Source: Pseudonocardiaceae bacterium
GTDB taxonomy: Bacteria; Actinomycetota; Actinomycetes; Mycobacteriales; Pseudonocardiaceae
NCBI GenBank assembly: GCA_009379845.1
Contig: WHSZ01000004.1
Coordinates: 1-64,000 of the forward strand
DNA length: 64,000 bases
Direction: 5' to 3'
The notes under the pieces are model-generated. The model was not told the origin of the DNA. It was given only the letters and a program-made list of their open reading frames with translations, and ran no database searches. Position 1 is the first letter of the stretch. Each line of letters opens with the position of its first letter. The translations under genes were made by a program, and so were the position numbers. Shown here in pieces: positions 8,635-16,538 of the stretch.

Positions 8635-9366
8635 GTGCGGCGTATACACGTGGCCCTACCGGTAGCGCTGCTGGCGCTGTCGGGGTGCGCGGCACCCGGA
8701 GCGTCCGGGGCCGGGCACTATCCGTGGCATACCGATATCACCGCGACGACGTTCTGGGTGGGGGAAATCTTCGACCCTCATGCCGCGGATGGCAGCCAGG
8801 TGATCTCGGCGTACGACGGGCAGTGGATGCGGCATTACGGCGGCTGCGATGGTGTTGTCCGGCAGGACGAGTGTCACACCGAACAGCGCACCGCCGAGAA
8901 CGGATACTTTCCCACCAGCATGACGCCGAAGGAGAACCCCTTCTATCTGGACCTGCCGTTCAACGACGTCGGCGATCCGGTGGCTTTCCGGCAGCGAGCC
9001 GAGGTGGTGCCATGGGCGGATGAACCGGAATATGCCCAGCATGCCGACGATCGCGGGTTCAGCTTCATGAAGAACCGCTGGGTGGAGATCACCCGTGACG
9101 GCCGGACGTGCTACGGCCAGATTCAAGACGCCGGTCCCGGTGAGTACCGGGACGCCGAGTACGTTTTCGGCAGCGACGATGTCCGGCCGGCCAACGAGCG
9201 CTACGGCGGGGCGGGCATGGATGTCTCGCCCGCACTCAACGGATGCCTTGGCTTCAGCGAGCTCAACGGCAAGAACGATCGCGTCGACTGGCGTTTCGTG
9301 GACGACGTCGATGTGCCAGATGGCCCATGGAAGACCCTGATAACCACCCGACAGGTCTCCCCCTAG
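8635..9366 (+). CDS. Secreted lipoprotein with a possible double-psi barrel
   Basis: The 243-residue protein has a lipoprotein signal ending in the lipobox LSGC (Cys18), so it is expected to be anchored outside the cell membrane. The C-terminal half contains WVEITRDGRTCYGQIQDAGPG followed by GGAGMDVSPALNGCLG (around 149-206). The order of a conserved Asp in DxGP and a second Asp in MDVSPA recalls RlpA/expansin/GH45-type double-psi beta-barrels. This fold call is an inference from a few residues. The GTG start is directly adjacent to the deacetylase stop, so the two genes are almost certainly one transcript. It may bind or cleave the same polymer, but no function is established. Confidence 0.7.
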   Translation: MRRIHVALPVALLALSGCAAPGASGAGHYPWHTDITATTFWVGEIFDPHAADGSQVISAYDGQWMRHYGGCDGVVRQDECHTEQRTAENGYFPTSMTPKENPFYLDLPFNDVGDPVAFRQRAEVVPWADEPEYAQHADDRGFSFMKNRWVEITRDGRTCYGQIQDAGPGEYRDAEYVFGSDDVRPANERYGGAGMDVSPALNGCLGFSELNGKNDRVDWRFVDDVDVPDGPWKTLITTRQVSP

Positions 9367-9405
9367 CACCCACTGCCGTCATGACAAAACTGCGTTCGGC
9401 GTAAT

Positions 9406-9467
9406 CGGTTAACCGGCAAATGGCCCTGTAGGGCATAAAGTCCCTGCTGATTAGGGCCATTCGTGCG
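9406..9467. promoter_or_regulatory. Cluster of palindromes resembling DosR/NarL-type boxes upstream of the two-component genes
   Basis: A perfect palindrome CGGTTAACCG lies at 9406-9415. GGGCATAAAGTCCC (9431-9444) closely matches the core of the mycobacterial DosR consensus GGGACT-WW-AGTCCC. A second, weaker copy, GGGCCATTCGTGCG (9454-9467), is centred 23 bp away, about two helical turns, as is common for paired DosR boxes. ATGGCCCT (9420-9427) and AGGGCCAT (9453-9460) also form an 8-bp inverted repeat. A TTGACG at 9485-9490 could be a -35 box downstream. Binding by the encoded NarL-type regulator is inference. Confidence 0.45.
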
Positions 9468-9596
9468 CAACGGTCGGCACACCGTTGACGATTCAATGGA
9501 CGACGGAGCTGTTTCGGGTTGCCGCGGATCGTCACATCGGTTCGCGTAGGTCGCCCTGAATGCGCTAAGTCGCGTCAGCGCGAAGGGGAGAGTCGG

Positions 9597-10268
9597 GTGA
9601 ACATGTCGGGTGACCGCCGCACGAGCAGGGGAAGGCGCAACGCCGACCACGGTGCGGACGCGTTACGTGGTGCCCTGCACGATGTCGGGCACGATCTCGC
9701 GACGCTTGGTTACCTGATCGAAGCGGTACGCGGAGATACCTCGCTCTCATCGCCCGCGCGAGCCCGGGTAGAACTCGTCGAGCGAGAACTGAGTCGCCTC
9801 GTGGAGATCATCCGCGGCGCGATATCCCAGGACGCCACGCCGGCGATGATCAATGTTCGACCGCTGATACAACAGCTGGTCTCGGTGCACACGCTGGTGG
9901 GTGGCGCGGAAATCGTGTTCGTGGCGCGGGCGGACCTGAAGTTGCATGTGGACAGCACGATTTTGTGGCGCATCCTGAGCAACCTGGTGCAGAACGCGCT
10001 GCGGGCGGCCGGGCCGACCGGCCGGGTCGAGCTGGCGCTCCACGATCACCCGACACCGGTGATCGCGATCAGCGACAACGGACCTGGATTCGGTGCCGCT
10101 CCCGGTGGGTGGGGCACGATCGGACTGGGTGTGGTGGATCGCTTGGCGCGGGTGTGCGGAGCGCAGCTTCGGTTCGAAGATCGTGAACCCCATGGGACGC
10201 GGGTGGAACTTGCTTTCTCGGAACAGCCGACACGGGCTACCGCCGGCATCGAAGGGACCAGCTCATGA
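9597..10268 (+). CDS. Cytosolic sensor histidine kinase
   Basis: This 223-residue protein has no membrane segment. It carries a phospho-acceptor segment LHDVGHDLATLGYL (two candidate His residues), an N-box NLVQNALRAA and a G-box DNGPGFG followed by GLGVVDRL, the HATPase core. It therefore looks like a minimal soluble histidine kinase whose input is not visible. The GTG at 9597 is chosen because GGGGAGAG ends five bases upstream; an ATG at 9603 and an upstream codon at 9519 are alternatives. The stop overlaps the start of the response-regulator gene (ATGA), so the two proteins are made together and form a cognate pair. Confidence 0.85.
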   Translation: MNMSGDRRTSRGRRNADHGADALRGALHDVGHDLATLGYLIEAVRGDTSLSSPARARVELVERELSRLVEIIRGAISQDATPAMINVRPLIQQLVSVHTLVGGAEIVFVARADLKLHVDSTILWRILSNLVQNALRAAGPTGRVELALHDHPTPVIAISDNGPGFGAAPGGWGTIGLGVVDRLARVCGAQLRFEDREPHGTRVELAFSEQPTRATAGIEGTSS

Positions 10269-10897
10269 CCACCACCGTCGTGCTCGGTGACGACCATGTC
10301 GTCTTCCTGGAAGCACTCGTCACGGTACTGGAACAACGCGAGTTCACCATTCACGGTGTCGCCGATTCCCTTGCCGGGGTGGTAGCTCTTGTCGGGGAGA
10401 GCCGGCCACAGATATGCCTCCTCGACCGGCGCTTCGCCGATGGCGACGGTGTCGAGGGAGTGTCCGCCGTGCTGGCCGCGAGCCCGCAGACCAAGGTCAT
10501 CATGTTGACGGCGGACACCGACAAGGACGGCATGTTCCACGCGCTGCAATCCGGCGCGGTCGGCTACGTGCACAAGACCGGTGGCGTCGCGAACCTCACC
10601 AGGGCGATCGAAAGGGTCGCGCGCGGCGAGGTCCTGATCGATGTGCCCGCGTCGTGGCACGAACGGGTAAGGCCGGATTCGTCGAGCGACATGCACCGCC
10701 TGGCCGCGCACCTGACCAGGCGCGAACGGGAATGTCTCGCGCTGCTGGTCGAGGGGTTCGGGACCGGCCAGATGGCGAAGCGGATGAGTGTTTCGGTCAC
10801 CACGGTGCGCAGCCACGTGCAATCGCTGCTGACCAAGCTCGGCGCTCACTCGCGCCTCGAAGCCGCGTCGTTCGCGGTGCGGTACTCGCTGGTCTGA
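10265..10897 (+). CDS. LuxR/NarL-family response regulator, partner of the soluble kinase
   Basis: The 210-residue protein has a receiver domain (GDDH acidic residues, phospho-acceptor Asp in CLLDRRFADGDG, Lys in YVHKTG) and a LuxR helix-turn-helix (LTRRERECLALLVEG ... TTVRSHVQSLLTKLG). Translation is coupled to the kinase gene by an ATGA overlap. It presumably controls its own operon or the nearby secreted-protein genes; the palindromes at 9406-9467 are candidate sites. Targets cannot be read from the sequence. Confidence 0.88.
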   Translation: MTTTVVLGDDHVVFLEALVTVLEQREFTIHGVADSLAGVVALVGESRPQICLLDRRFADGDGVEGVSAVLAASPQTKVIMLTADTDKDGMFHALQSGAVGYVHKTGGVANLTRAIERVARGEVLIDVPASWHERVRPDSSSDMHRLAAHLTRRERECLALLVEGFGTGQMAKRMSVSVTTVRSHVQSLLTKLGAHSRLEAASFAVRYSLV

Positions 10898-10962
10898 GTG
10901 GGCCGCACGGGCGGTTTACCGTCACGCCGGTGTCACGACTGCGGACATGATCGGTAACGGTT

Positions 10963-11119
10963 GACGGCTTCGCCGTCGCGACCGATGCCGGTATGCCGCG
11001 TGACGCGGCGAAATACCGGTGGTCCGCCGGACGTGGCCGCCAGGCCGTGGAACGCGGGGTGCCTACACTTGACTTTCGTGGTTTCGCGCCCGTGCGGGCG
11101 GCGCGCCACACCCATCGAG
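10963..11119 (+). terminator. Cluster of strong hairpins after the two-component operon
   Basis: GACGGC-TTC-GCCGTC (10963-10977) is a perfect 6-bp hairpin with a tight loop. A larger one follows: CCGGTAT (10988-10994) pairs with ATACCGG (11113-11119), enclosing GCCGCG-TGA-CGCGGC (10995-11109). Neither is followed by a T-run, as is usual for actinobacterial terminators. They probably separate the two-component operon from the next lipoprotein gene. Confidence 0.5.
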
Positions 11120-11135
11120 GAGGTCACGCGGCGCC

Positions 11136-12629
11136 ATGTCACCCAGACGCCCGTTCAGCAGGGTCGTGACCGCGGTACTGGCCGGCGTCGCGACCGCTGG
11201 GCTGGTCGCCGCGTGCACGCCCGCGACCGGGACGACGGAGGCCGGCGGTCAGCAGGACCCGCGGGCCCCCGCGCCCCGGGAACTCACCGTCGGCAACGAG
11301 CGGCAGAGTAGGAACGTGGTGGCCGCCGGGGGCGGGGATTCGCCGTACAACTACGGGCCGACCGTCATGCAGGACGGCGGCATGACGCGGATGTGGTGGT
11401 GCAGCCAGCTCGGCAGCGCACGCCCGCCGGGCGACGACGTGCTCTACGCCGAGAGTCCGTCGGTCGACGGCCCGTTCGGGGTGTCCGGTGGAGGGCGCGC
11501 GCATCCGGTGTTCAGCGGCAGCCGAGGCGGTTTCGACGCGATGCACACCTGCGACCCGTCGGTGATCAAGGTCGCGGATACCTACTACCTGTACTACACC
11601 GGCGCGTCCGGAGATCACGATCACGGGAACAAGATCGGGTTGGCGACGAGCGAGGACGGGGTGCACTGGTCGCGGGCGAACGGTGGTGAGCCGATCGTCA
11701 CGCCGGCAGGCGACCGGCCGGTGCGCAACAGCTACGGCGTCGGCCAGCCGGGTGCGGTGTACCTGGACGGCTGGTTCTACCTGATGTTCACGGACACAAC
11801 CGGGCGCAAAGCCGGCTGGAACGGCGCGGGGCAATTCGTGTTGCGCGCCAAGGATCCCGCGTTCGGCGACGGTGTGCAGGCGCTCACCGACTCGGGCTTC
11901 CGGCCGGTGGAGAGCACCCACGCGTCAAGGGAGCGGGCGATCGTCGACGCGTTCAGCGCGGATTTGATGTGGGTGCGGCAACTCGATGCTTTCGCGGTCG
12001 CGCACGAAACATCCAAGGGGACGACGCTGACGTTCTGGGACCGGGATTTCACCCGGCACCCGTACCGGGCGGTGCACGTCGCGGGTCCGTGGCGGGAAGG
12101 GCCGGGATTGCTGCGGCAACCGGACGGGCACGCCCCGGTGTCCGCGGAGGATCCGTGCGGCCGGATACCCATCGACGTGGTGCGCGCGACGCGGAACCAG
12201 CGGGCGCCAACCGATATGCGGCACTTCGGGCTGGACATCACGAACGCGCCAGGGTGCGCGAACACCGGGCGGGCGCTCAACGTGCTGGACGGTTTCGCCG
12301 CGGTTTCCCCGATGCGGACGGTCGATCTGGTGATCGAAGGCAAGCTGCTGCGGATCGAACGTCGCTCGGTGGCCGAGAAGCTGGCCAAGAACATCCTGGA
12401 CGGGCACGTCCCGGTGCTGGAAAAGGCGTCGGTCGCCGGGCGGCTGACGCCGGGAACCCCCGCGAAACAGGCACCCGGCAGGGGTGTGGGTTTTCTCCTC
12501 GACGGCGGGAAACTGTGGCGTGTTCACGCACCCGGGGTGGTTGAGCTGAATTCCTCCCCGATCGGTGACGTGAGCCCGCAGGTGTGGGACTCCTACGGCA
12601 AGGGCCCGGAGCTGGTCGACCGCTCCTGA
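11136..12629 (+). CDS. Lipoprotein with a five-bladed beta-propeller (GH43/GH32-like) fold
   Basis: This 497-residue protein has a lipoprotein signal peptide with lipobox VAAC (Cys27). The following region shows repeated blade-like segments: CDPSVIKVADTYYLYYTG, IGLATSEDGVHWSRANG and QPGAVYLDGWFYLMFTD. The order DPSVIK...YYLYYTG...ATSEDGVHW is typical of the GH43/GH32/GH117 five-bladed propeller superfamily. Many such proteins bind or cleave furanose-containing glycans, but the catalytic residues cannot be assigned here. GAGGAGG lies 12 bases before the ATG. It is a single gene on the chromosome side of the envelope cluster and may belong to the same extracellular glycan metabolism. Confidence 0.72.
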   Translation: MSPRRPFSRVVTAVLAGVATAGLVAACTPATGTTEAGGQQDPRAPAPRELTVGNERQSRNVVAAGGGDSPYNYGPTVMQDGGMTRMWWCSQLGSARPPGDDVLYAESPSVDGPFGVSGGGRAHPVFSGSRGGFDAMHTCDPSVIKVADTYYLYYTGASGDHDHGNKIGLATSEDGVHWSRANGGEPIVTPAGDRPVRNSYGVGQPGAVYLDGWFYLMFTDTTGRKAGWNGAGQFVLRAKDPAFGDGVQALTDSGFRPVESTHASRERAIVDAFSADLMWVRQLDAFAVAHETSKGTTLTFWDRDFTRHPYRAVHVAGPWREGPGLLRQPDGHAPVSAEDPCGRIPIDVVRATRNQRAPTDMRHFGLDITNAPGCANTGRALNVLDGFAAVSPMRTVDLVIEGKLLRIERRSVAEKLAKNILDGHVPVLEKASVAGRLTPGTPAKQAPGRGVGFLLDGGKLWRVHAPGVVELNSSPIGDVSPQVWDSYGKGPELVDRS

Positions 12630-12672
12630 GCCGTGCGCGGGAAATCCGGTCGAGTTGGCCGCGGCCGCCACC

Positions 12673-12678
12673 TAGCCT
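12673..12678 (+). promoter_or_regulatory. -10 box TAGCCT of a probable leaderless yqeY transcript
   Basis: TAGCCT (TANNNT) lies 8 bases before the ATG at 12687. In actinobacteria this spacing places the transcription start at or next to the start codon. It supports 12687 rather than the ATG at 12681 as the start. No clear -35 box is visible. Confidence 0.45.
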
Positions 12679-12686
12679 TGATGACC

Positions 12687-13043
12687 ATGCCGGTACGACA
12701 AGCTCTTCGCGACGACCTGAAAAAGGCCTTGAAAGAGCGGGACAAGACAGCCACCGCGACCATTCGATCGGCGCTGGCCGCGATCGCCAACGCGGAAGCG
12801 GTGCCGGTGCCCGACGATAGCCAGGCGTTGCCGCTGGGAACCGTCGGGCTCAGTTCGGATGTCGAGCGCCGGGCACTGGACCCGGAGGATGTCAGGGAGA
12901 TTCTCCGCGCCGAGGCGGCGGAGCGTCGTACCGCGCTGGCGGAATACCAGCGGGCCGGGCAACAGGCCATGGCCGAGCGAATGCGGGCGGAGCTTCAGGT
13001 GCTCGCCCGGTACGTCGAGCCCGAGGAAGGACGCCCGAGCTAA
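12687..13043 (+). CDS. GatB/YqeY domain-containing protein
   Basis: This 118-residue protein matches the small YqeY family: LRDDLKKALKERDKTATATIRSAL near the N-terminus, then a helical domain similar to the tail of the GatB amidotransferase subunit. Its exact role is unknown; in larger proteins the domain binds tRNA. I use the ATG at 12687 because of the leaderless-type -10 box upstream; 12681 would add two residues. Its stop overlaps the stop of the convergent LigD-type gene by four bases. Confidence 0.85.
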   Translation: MPVRQALRDDLKKALKERDKTATATIRSALAAIANAEAVPVPDDSQALPLGTVGLSSDVERRALDPEDVREILRAEAAERRTALAEYQRAGQQAMAERMRAELQVLARYVEPEEGRPS

Positions 13044-14248
13044 CGGCTTTGCCCCGGAGCGTCCGGCCACGGGTCGTAGTCCACCTCGAGCGGTTCCTGC
13101 TCGGGGCGTTCGGCTGCCGGCACGTGCTGCAGGTTGATCCGGATCCGGTACCAGATCGAGCTCCGGCCTCGCATCCCGTCCAGCAGGACGTCGGCAGGCT
13201 CCAGGTAGTCCGCCACCGCCGGGTGCCGCGCCTTCCACCGCCGCAGCCCGTCCTGCGCCTGCGCCTTGGTCTTGGCGCGTGCGATCTCGATGAGCGGCAT
13301 GGTCTGCACCCGGCGGCCGGCCCCCTTTGGCGGTTTCTCGGCCGGCCCGAGCCGTTCCGCGAGCTCGAGCAGCGCCCGCAACGATCCCGGCGCATCGTCG
13401 ATGCCCCGCCACGGATCGTCGTTCGCCGAATGACGCTCCGGCACGGTGTCCAGGGTGTAGTCCTCCGGGCGGCACCCCGGTACCTCGGCCCAGCGCAGCG
13501 GGGTGGAAACTCGGGCATCGGGGGTCGGGCGCACCGAGTACGCCGAGGCGACCGTTCGGTCCTTCGCATTCTGGTTGAAGTCGACGAACACGCCCTGCCG
13601 CTCCTCCTTCCACCACCGGCTGGTGGCTAGGTCGGGCGCGCGGTTCTCCACTTCCCGCGCGACGGTCTCGGCGGCCAGCCGCACCTCGCGAAACAACCAG
13701 CGCGGCTCGATGCGGGCGTAGACGTGGAAACCGCGCGAGCCCGACGTTTTCGGCCACCCGGTGAGGCCGTGGTCCTCCAGTACCTCGCGCGCGAGGTGCG
13801 CCACGTCGAGTACCTGGGCCCAGGGGACGCCCGGCAGCGGGTCCAGGTCGATGCGCAGCTCGTCCGGATGGTCCAGATCCTCGGCAAGGACCGGGTGCGG
13901 GTTGAGGTCGACGCAGCCGAGGTTCACCACCCAGGCCAGCGCCGCGGCGTCCCGGACCACGACCTCTTCGGCCGATCGGCCGGAGGCGTAGTTCAGCTCG
14001 GCGACCTCGATCCAGTCCGGCCGGTTGCCGGGGGCGCGCTTCTGGAAGAAGGCCTCCTCCTCGATCCCCTTCACGAAGCGCTTCAGGATCATCGGCCGGC
14101 CCGCGACGCCACGGAGCGCGCCGTCCGCGACGGCAAGGTAGTACCGGACCAGGTCCAGTTTGGTGTGCCCACCGGACGCGAAGATCAGCTTTTCCGGGTG
14201 GGTGATCGTCACCTCGCGCCCGGCGACCTCCAGGGTCTGCTTCGACAT
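13040..14248 (-). CDS. Stand-alone LigD-type polymerase/primase domain protein
   Basis: The 402-residue protein corresponds to the polymerase domain of bacterial NHEJ ligase LigD. It starts with THPEKLIFASGGHTKLDLVRYY. The metal-binding Asp pair is seen in ELRIDLDPLPG, a Ser/His substrate motif in SGSRGFHVY, and a third Asp in VFVDFNQNAKDRTVASAYSVR. These match the archaeo-eukaryotic-primase-like active site used to add ribonucleotides at breaks. There is no ligase or nuclease domain and no Ku gene nearby, so it acts as a separate polypeptide. The C-terminal 90 residues carry an extra RRWKARHPAVADYLEPADVLLDG segment I cannot assign. Similar stand-alone proteins exist in mycobacteria (PolD1/PolD2). 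Confidence 0.88.
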   Translation of the reverse strand: MSKQTLEVAGREVTITHPEKLIFASGGHTKLDLVRYYLAVADGALRGVAGRPMILKRFVKGIEEEAFFQKRAPGNRPDWIEVAELNYASGRSAEEVVVRDAAALAWVVNLGCVDLNPHPVLAEDLDHPDELRIDLDPLPGVPWAQVLDVAHLAREVLEDHGLTGWPKTSGSRGFHVYARIEPRWLFREVRLAAETVAREVENRAPDLATSRWWKEERQGVFVDFNQNAKDRTVASAYSVRPTPDARVSTPLRWAEVPGCRPEDYTLDTVPERHSANDDPWRGIDDAPGSLRALLELAERLGPAEKPPKGAGRRVQTMPLIEIARAKTKAQAQDGLRRWKARHPAVADYLEPADVLLDGMRGRSSIWYRIRINLQHVPAAERPEQEPLEVDYDPWPDAPGQSR

Positions 14249-14295
14249 ATCTTCACGATAGAGCGGTGCGGGCCCGTTTTCCGGCCGTTATGCGG

Positions 14296-14772
14296 CTACT
14301 CCGTCCGCGCGCGCGGGTGCGGGCTCGGGCGCCGGGCGGGCTCGGTGCGCCGCCCCCTTCGCTCCCGTTCGGCGACGTCGTCCGGTGGCTGCATCCGCCC
14401 GCCGACGAGCAATCCGAGTCCGGCGGGCGCCAGCACCAGCAACGCGATGAACGCGGCACCACCGGTCAGCGCCGGCGCCAACTCGCTCACGCCGGTCTGA
14501 TCGACGAGGACGCCCCGCCCGATCACCGCGAGCACCCCGGAGAGCGGCCCGCTGATCAACGCCGCGATGAACCAGGTGCGTCCCCGGTCCGGCCGGCGCA
14601 ACCAGCCGTCCAGCGCTCCCCACAGCGCGGCCACGCCGATCAGCAGGGCGAGCACGATCGGCCGGACCACGCTCAGATCGGTGGGCATCCGCACCTCGAC
14701 GGCGGACAGCGCCACCTGCACCGCGGCGTGCACCACCGACATCACAACCGCACGCAGCAACCACGCGGACAT
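14296..14772 (-). CDS. Small membrane protein of the B-4DMT type
   Basis: This 158-residue protein has four predicted membrane segments (about 4-22, 33-50, 62-84 and 95-118) and ends in a charged Arg/Pro-rich cytosolic tail. The layout matches the actinobacterial 'B-4DMT family transporter' group, whose substrate is unknown. The start at 14772 (MSAWLLRAVVMSVVHAAVQ) is chosen because it begins at the first hydrophobic segment, while the upstream extension to 15000 is Arg/Ser-rich shadow sequence inside the divergent pepQ. It diverges from pepQ with about 40 bases between the starts. Confidence 0.7.
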   Translation of the reverse strand: MSAWLLRAVVMSVVHAAVQVALSAVEVRMPTDLSVVRPIVLALLIGVAALWGALDGWLRRPDRGRTWFIAALISGPLSGVLAVIGRGVLVDQTGVSELAPALTGGAAFIALLVLAPAGLGLLVGGRMQPPDDVAERERRGRRTEPARRPSPHPRARTE

Positions 14773-14799
14773 CCCCTCACTGTACGGCCAAGGAGGTCT

Positions 14800-14805
14800 T
14801 AAGCT
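14800..14805 (+). promoter_or_regulatory. -10 box TAAGCT seven bases before pepQ
   Basis: TAAGCT ends seven bases before the ATG, the usual spacing of a leaderless actinobacterial transcript. An AAGGAGGT at 14790-14797 lies too far upstream (15 bases) to be the ribosome binding site and overlaps the promoter instead. Confidence 0.5.
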
Positions 14806-14812
14806 CGCGGGT

Positions 14813-15922
14813 ATGCCCGAAGCACACCTGCACCGGCGGGAAGCCCTCCGCGAACATCTGCGGGAGCGTGAGCTGGACGCCCTGCTCGTGACCAATTTGC
14901 TGAACGTCCGGTATCTCACCGGGTTCACCGGCTCGAACGCGGCGCTGCTCGTGCACGCCGCTGACCGGCAGGGCGACGAGCAGCGCACCGCGTTCGGCAC
15001 GGACGGGCGCTACCGCACGCAGTCCGCCGCTCAGGTGCCGGAGCTCGAGCGGGTCATCGAGCGGCCCAGTGCCGAGGCTCTCGTGGCGTGGGCGGCCAAA
15101 CGGCCGGAGGAGTACCGCCGGGTCGGCTTCGAGAGCCAGCACGTGACCGTGGACGGCCTCGATTCGCTCACCGAGGCGGCGCAGGAAGTAGAGCTTCAGC
15201 GGGCGCCCGGCATGGTGGAGGCGCAGCGGCAGATCAAGGACGACGCCGAGATCGAGGCGCTGCGGATGGCCTGCGCGGCCGCCGACCGCGCGCTCGTCGA
15301 CCTGCTCGAACACGGGAGTATCCGAGCCGGGCGTACCGAGCGGGAGATCGCCCGCGAGCTGGAGAACCGGATGCTCGACTACGGCGCGGCCGGCCCGTCG
15401 TTCGAGACGATCGTCGCCGCCGGTGCCAACTCCGCGGTGCCGCACCACCGGCCGACCGACACGGTGCTTGCCAAGGGCGACTTCGTGAAGCTGGATTTCG
15501 GGGCGCTGGTTGACGGCTATCACTCGGACATGACCCGCACCCTTGTCATCGGCGAGCCGGCCGAATGGCAGCGCGAAATCTACGAAGTGGTGCGCACCGC
15601 GCAGGCCACCGGCCGGGCAGCGGCGGTGCCCGGTGCCGAGGTGATCTCGGTGGACAACGCGGCGCGGGAGGTCATCACCCAAGCCGGGTACGGCGAGCGG
15701 TTCCCGCACGGGCTCGGGCACGGCGTGGGGCTCGAGATCCACGAGGCACCGATGCTGGCCAGCACCGGGGTCGGTACACTTACCCCGGGTATGGCGGTGA
15801 CCGTCGAGCCCGGTATCTATCTCGCCGGGCGGGGCGGTGTGCGCATCGAGGACACGCTGGTCGTGCGGGACGACGCTCCCGAAATCCTCACGTTGAGCAG
15901 TAAAGAGCTCACCGTCGCCTAG
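14813..15922 (+). CDS. pepQ: Xaa-Pro aminopeptidase/dipeptidase (M24 family)
   Basis: The 369-residue protein has an N-terminal creatinase-like domain (RYLTGFTGSNAALLV) and a C-terminal pita-bread metallopeptidase domain. The five metal ligands are recognisable: Asp residues in KLDFGALVDGYHSDMTRT, His in GLGHGVGLEIHE, Glu in TVEPGIYL and Glu in RIEDTLVV. It should cleave Xaa-Pro bonds in the cytoplasm. The gene precedes efp and nusB, the order found in mycobacteria and streptomycetes. The ATG at 14813 is favoured by the -10 box seven bases upstream; a longer frame from 14567 runs antisense to the divergent membrane-protein gene. Confidence 0.93.
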   Translation: MPEAHLHRREALREHLRERELDALLVTNLLNVRYLTGFTGSNAALLVHAADRQGDEQRTAFGTDGRYRTQSAAQVPELERVIERPSAEALVAWAAKRPEEYRRVGFESQHVTVDGLDSLTEAAQEVELQRAPGMVEAQRQIKDDAEIEALRMACAAADRALVDLLEHGSIRAGRTEREIARELENRMLDYGAAGPSFETIVAAGANSAVPHHRPTDTVLAKGDFVKLDFGALVDGYHSDMTRTLVIGEPAEWQREIYEVVRTAQATGRAAAVPGAEVISVDNAAREVITQAGYGERFPHGLGHGVGLEIHEAPMLASTGVGTLTPGMAVTVEPGIYLAGRGGVRIEDTLVVRDDAPEILTLSSKELTVA

Positions 15923-15973
15923 ACAGCGCACCCGTCACTCACGAATCCGATCTGCGAGGAGAAGCCTGACCCC

Positions 15974-16537
15974 GTGGCCACCACGAACGATCTGAAGAAC
16001 GGCATGGTCCTCAACATCGATGGCCAGCTCTGGAGCGTTGTCGAGTTCCAGCACGTGAAGCCGGGCAAGGGCGGTGCCTTCGTCCGCACCAAACTCAAGA
16101 ATGTGCTCTCCGGCAAGGTCGTTGACAAGACGTTCAACGCCGGTACCAAGGTCGACACCGCAACCGTGGACCGCCGCACCATGACCTACCTGTACAACGA
16201 CGGTTCGGACTTCGTGTTCATGGACGGCGACACCTACGACCAGATCACCGTGCCGAGCAAGATCGTCGGCAACGCGGCGAGCTTCATGCTGGAGAACACC
16301 GATGTGATCGTCGCGAATCACGAGGGCGATCCGCTGTACGTGGAGCTGCCCGCCTCGGTCGAGCTGGTCATCGAGCACACCGACCCCGGTGTGCAGGGCG
16401 ATCGCTCCACCGGGGGCTCGAAGCCGGCGAAGCTGGAGACCGGTGCCGAGGTCCACGTGCCGCTGTTCATCAGCACCGGCGAGAAGATCAAGGTGGACAC
16501 CCGCGACGGGCGCTATCTTGGCCGAGTGAACGCCTGA
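15974..16537 (+). CDS. efp: Translation elongation factor P
   Basis: The 187-residue protein has the three-barrel EF-P layout. The N-terminal domain contains the loop [16 protein letters not shown] with Lys32 at its tip, the residue that reaches the peptidyl-transferase centre; the C-terminal domain ends with [15 protein letters not shown]. It rescues ribosomes stalled at polyproline. The GTG start follows GAGGAGAAG. It lies between pepQ and nusB, and nusB starts two bases after its stop region, so the two are co-transcribed. Confidence 0.97.
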   Translation: MATTNDLKNGMVLNIDGQLWSVVEFQHVKPGKGGAFVRTKLKNVLSGKVVDKTFNAGTKVDTATVDRRTMTYLYNDGSDFVFMDGDTYDQITVPSKIVGNAASFMLENTDVIVANHEGDPLYVELPASVELVIEHTDPGVQGDRSTGGSKPAKLETGAEVHVPLFISTGEKIKVDTRDGRYLGRVNA

Positions 16538-16538
16538 G

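Noticed and set aside
14790-14797. AAGGAGGT as the pepQ ribosome binding site
   Set aside because: It is 15 bases from the ATG, too far, and overlaps the region upstream of a -10 box seven bases before the start.
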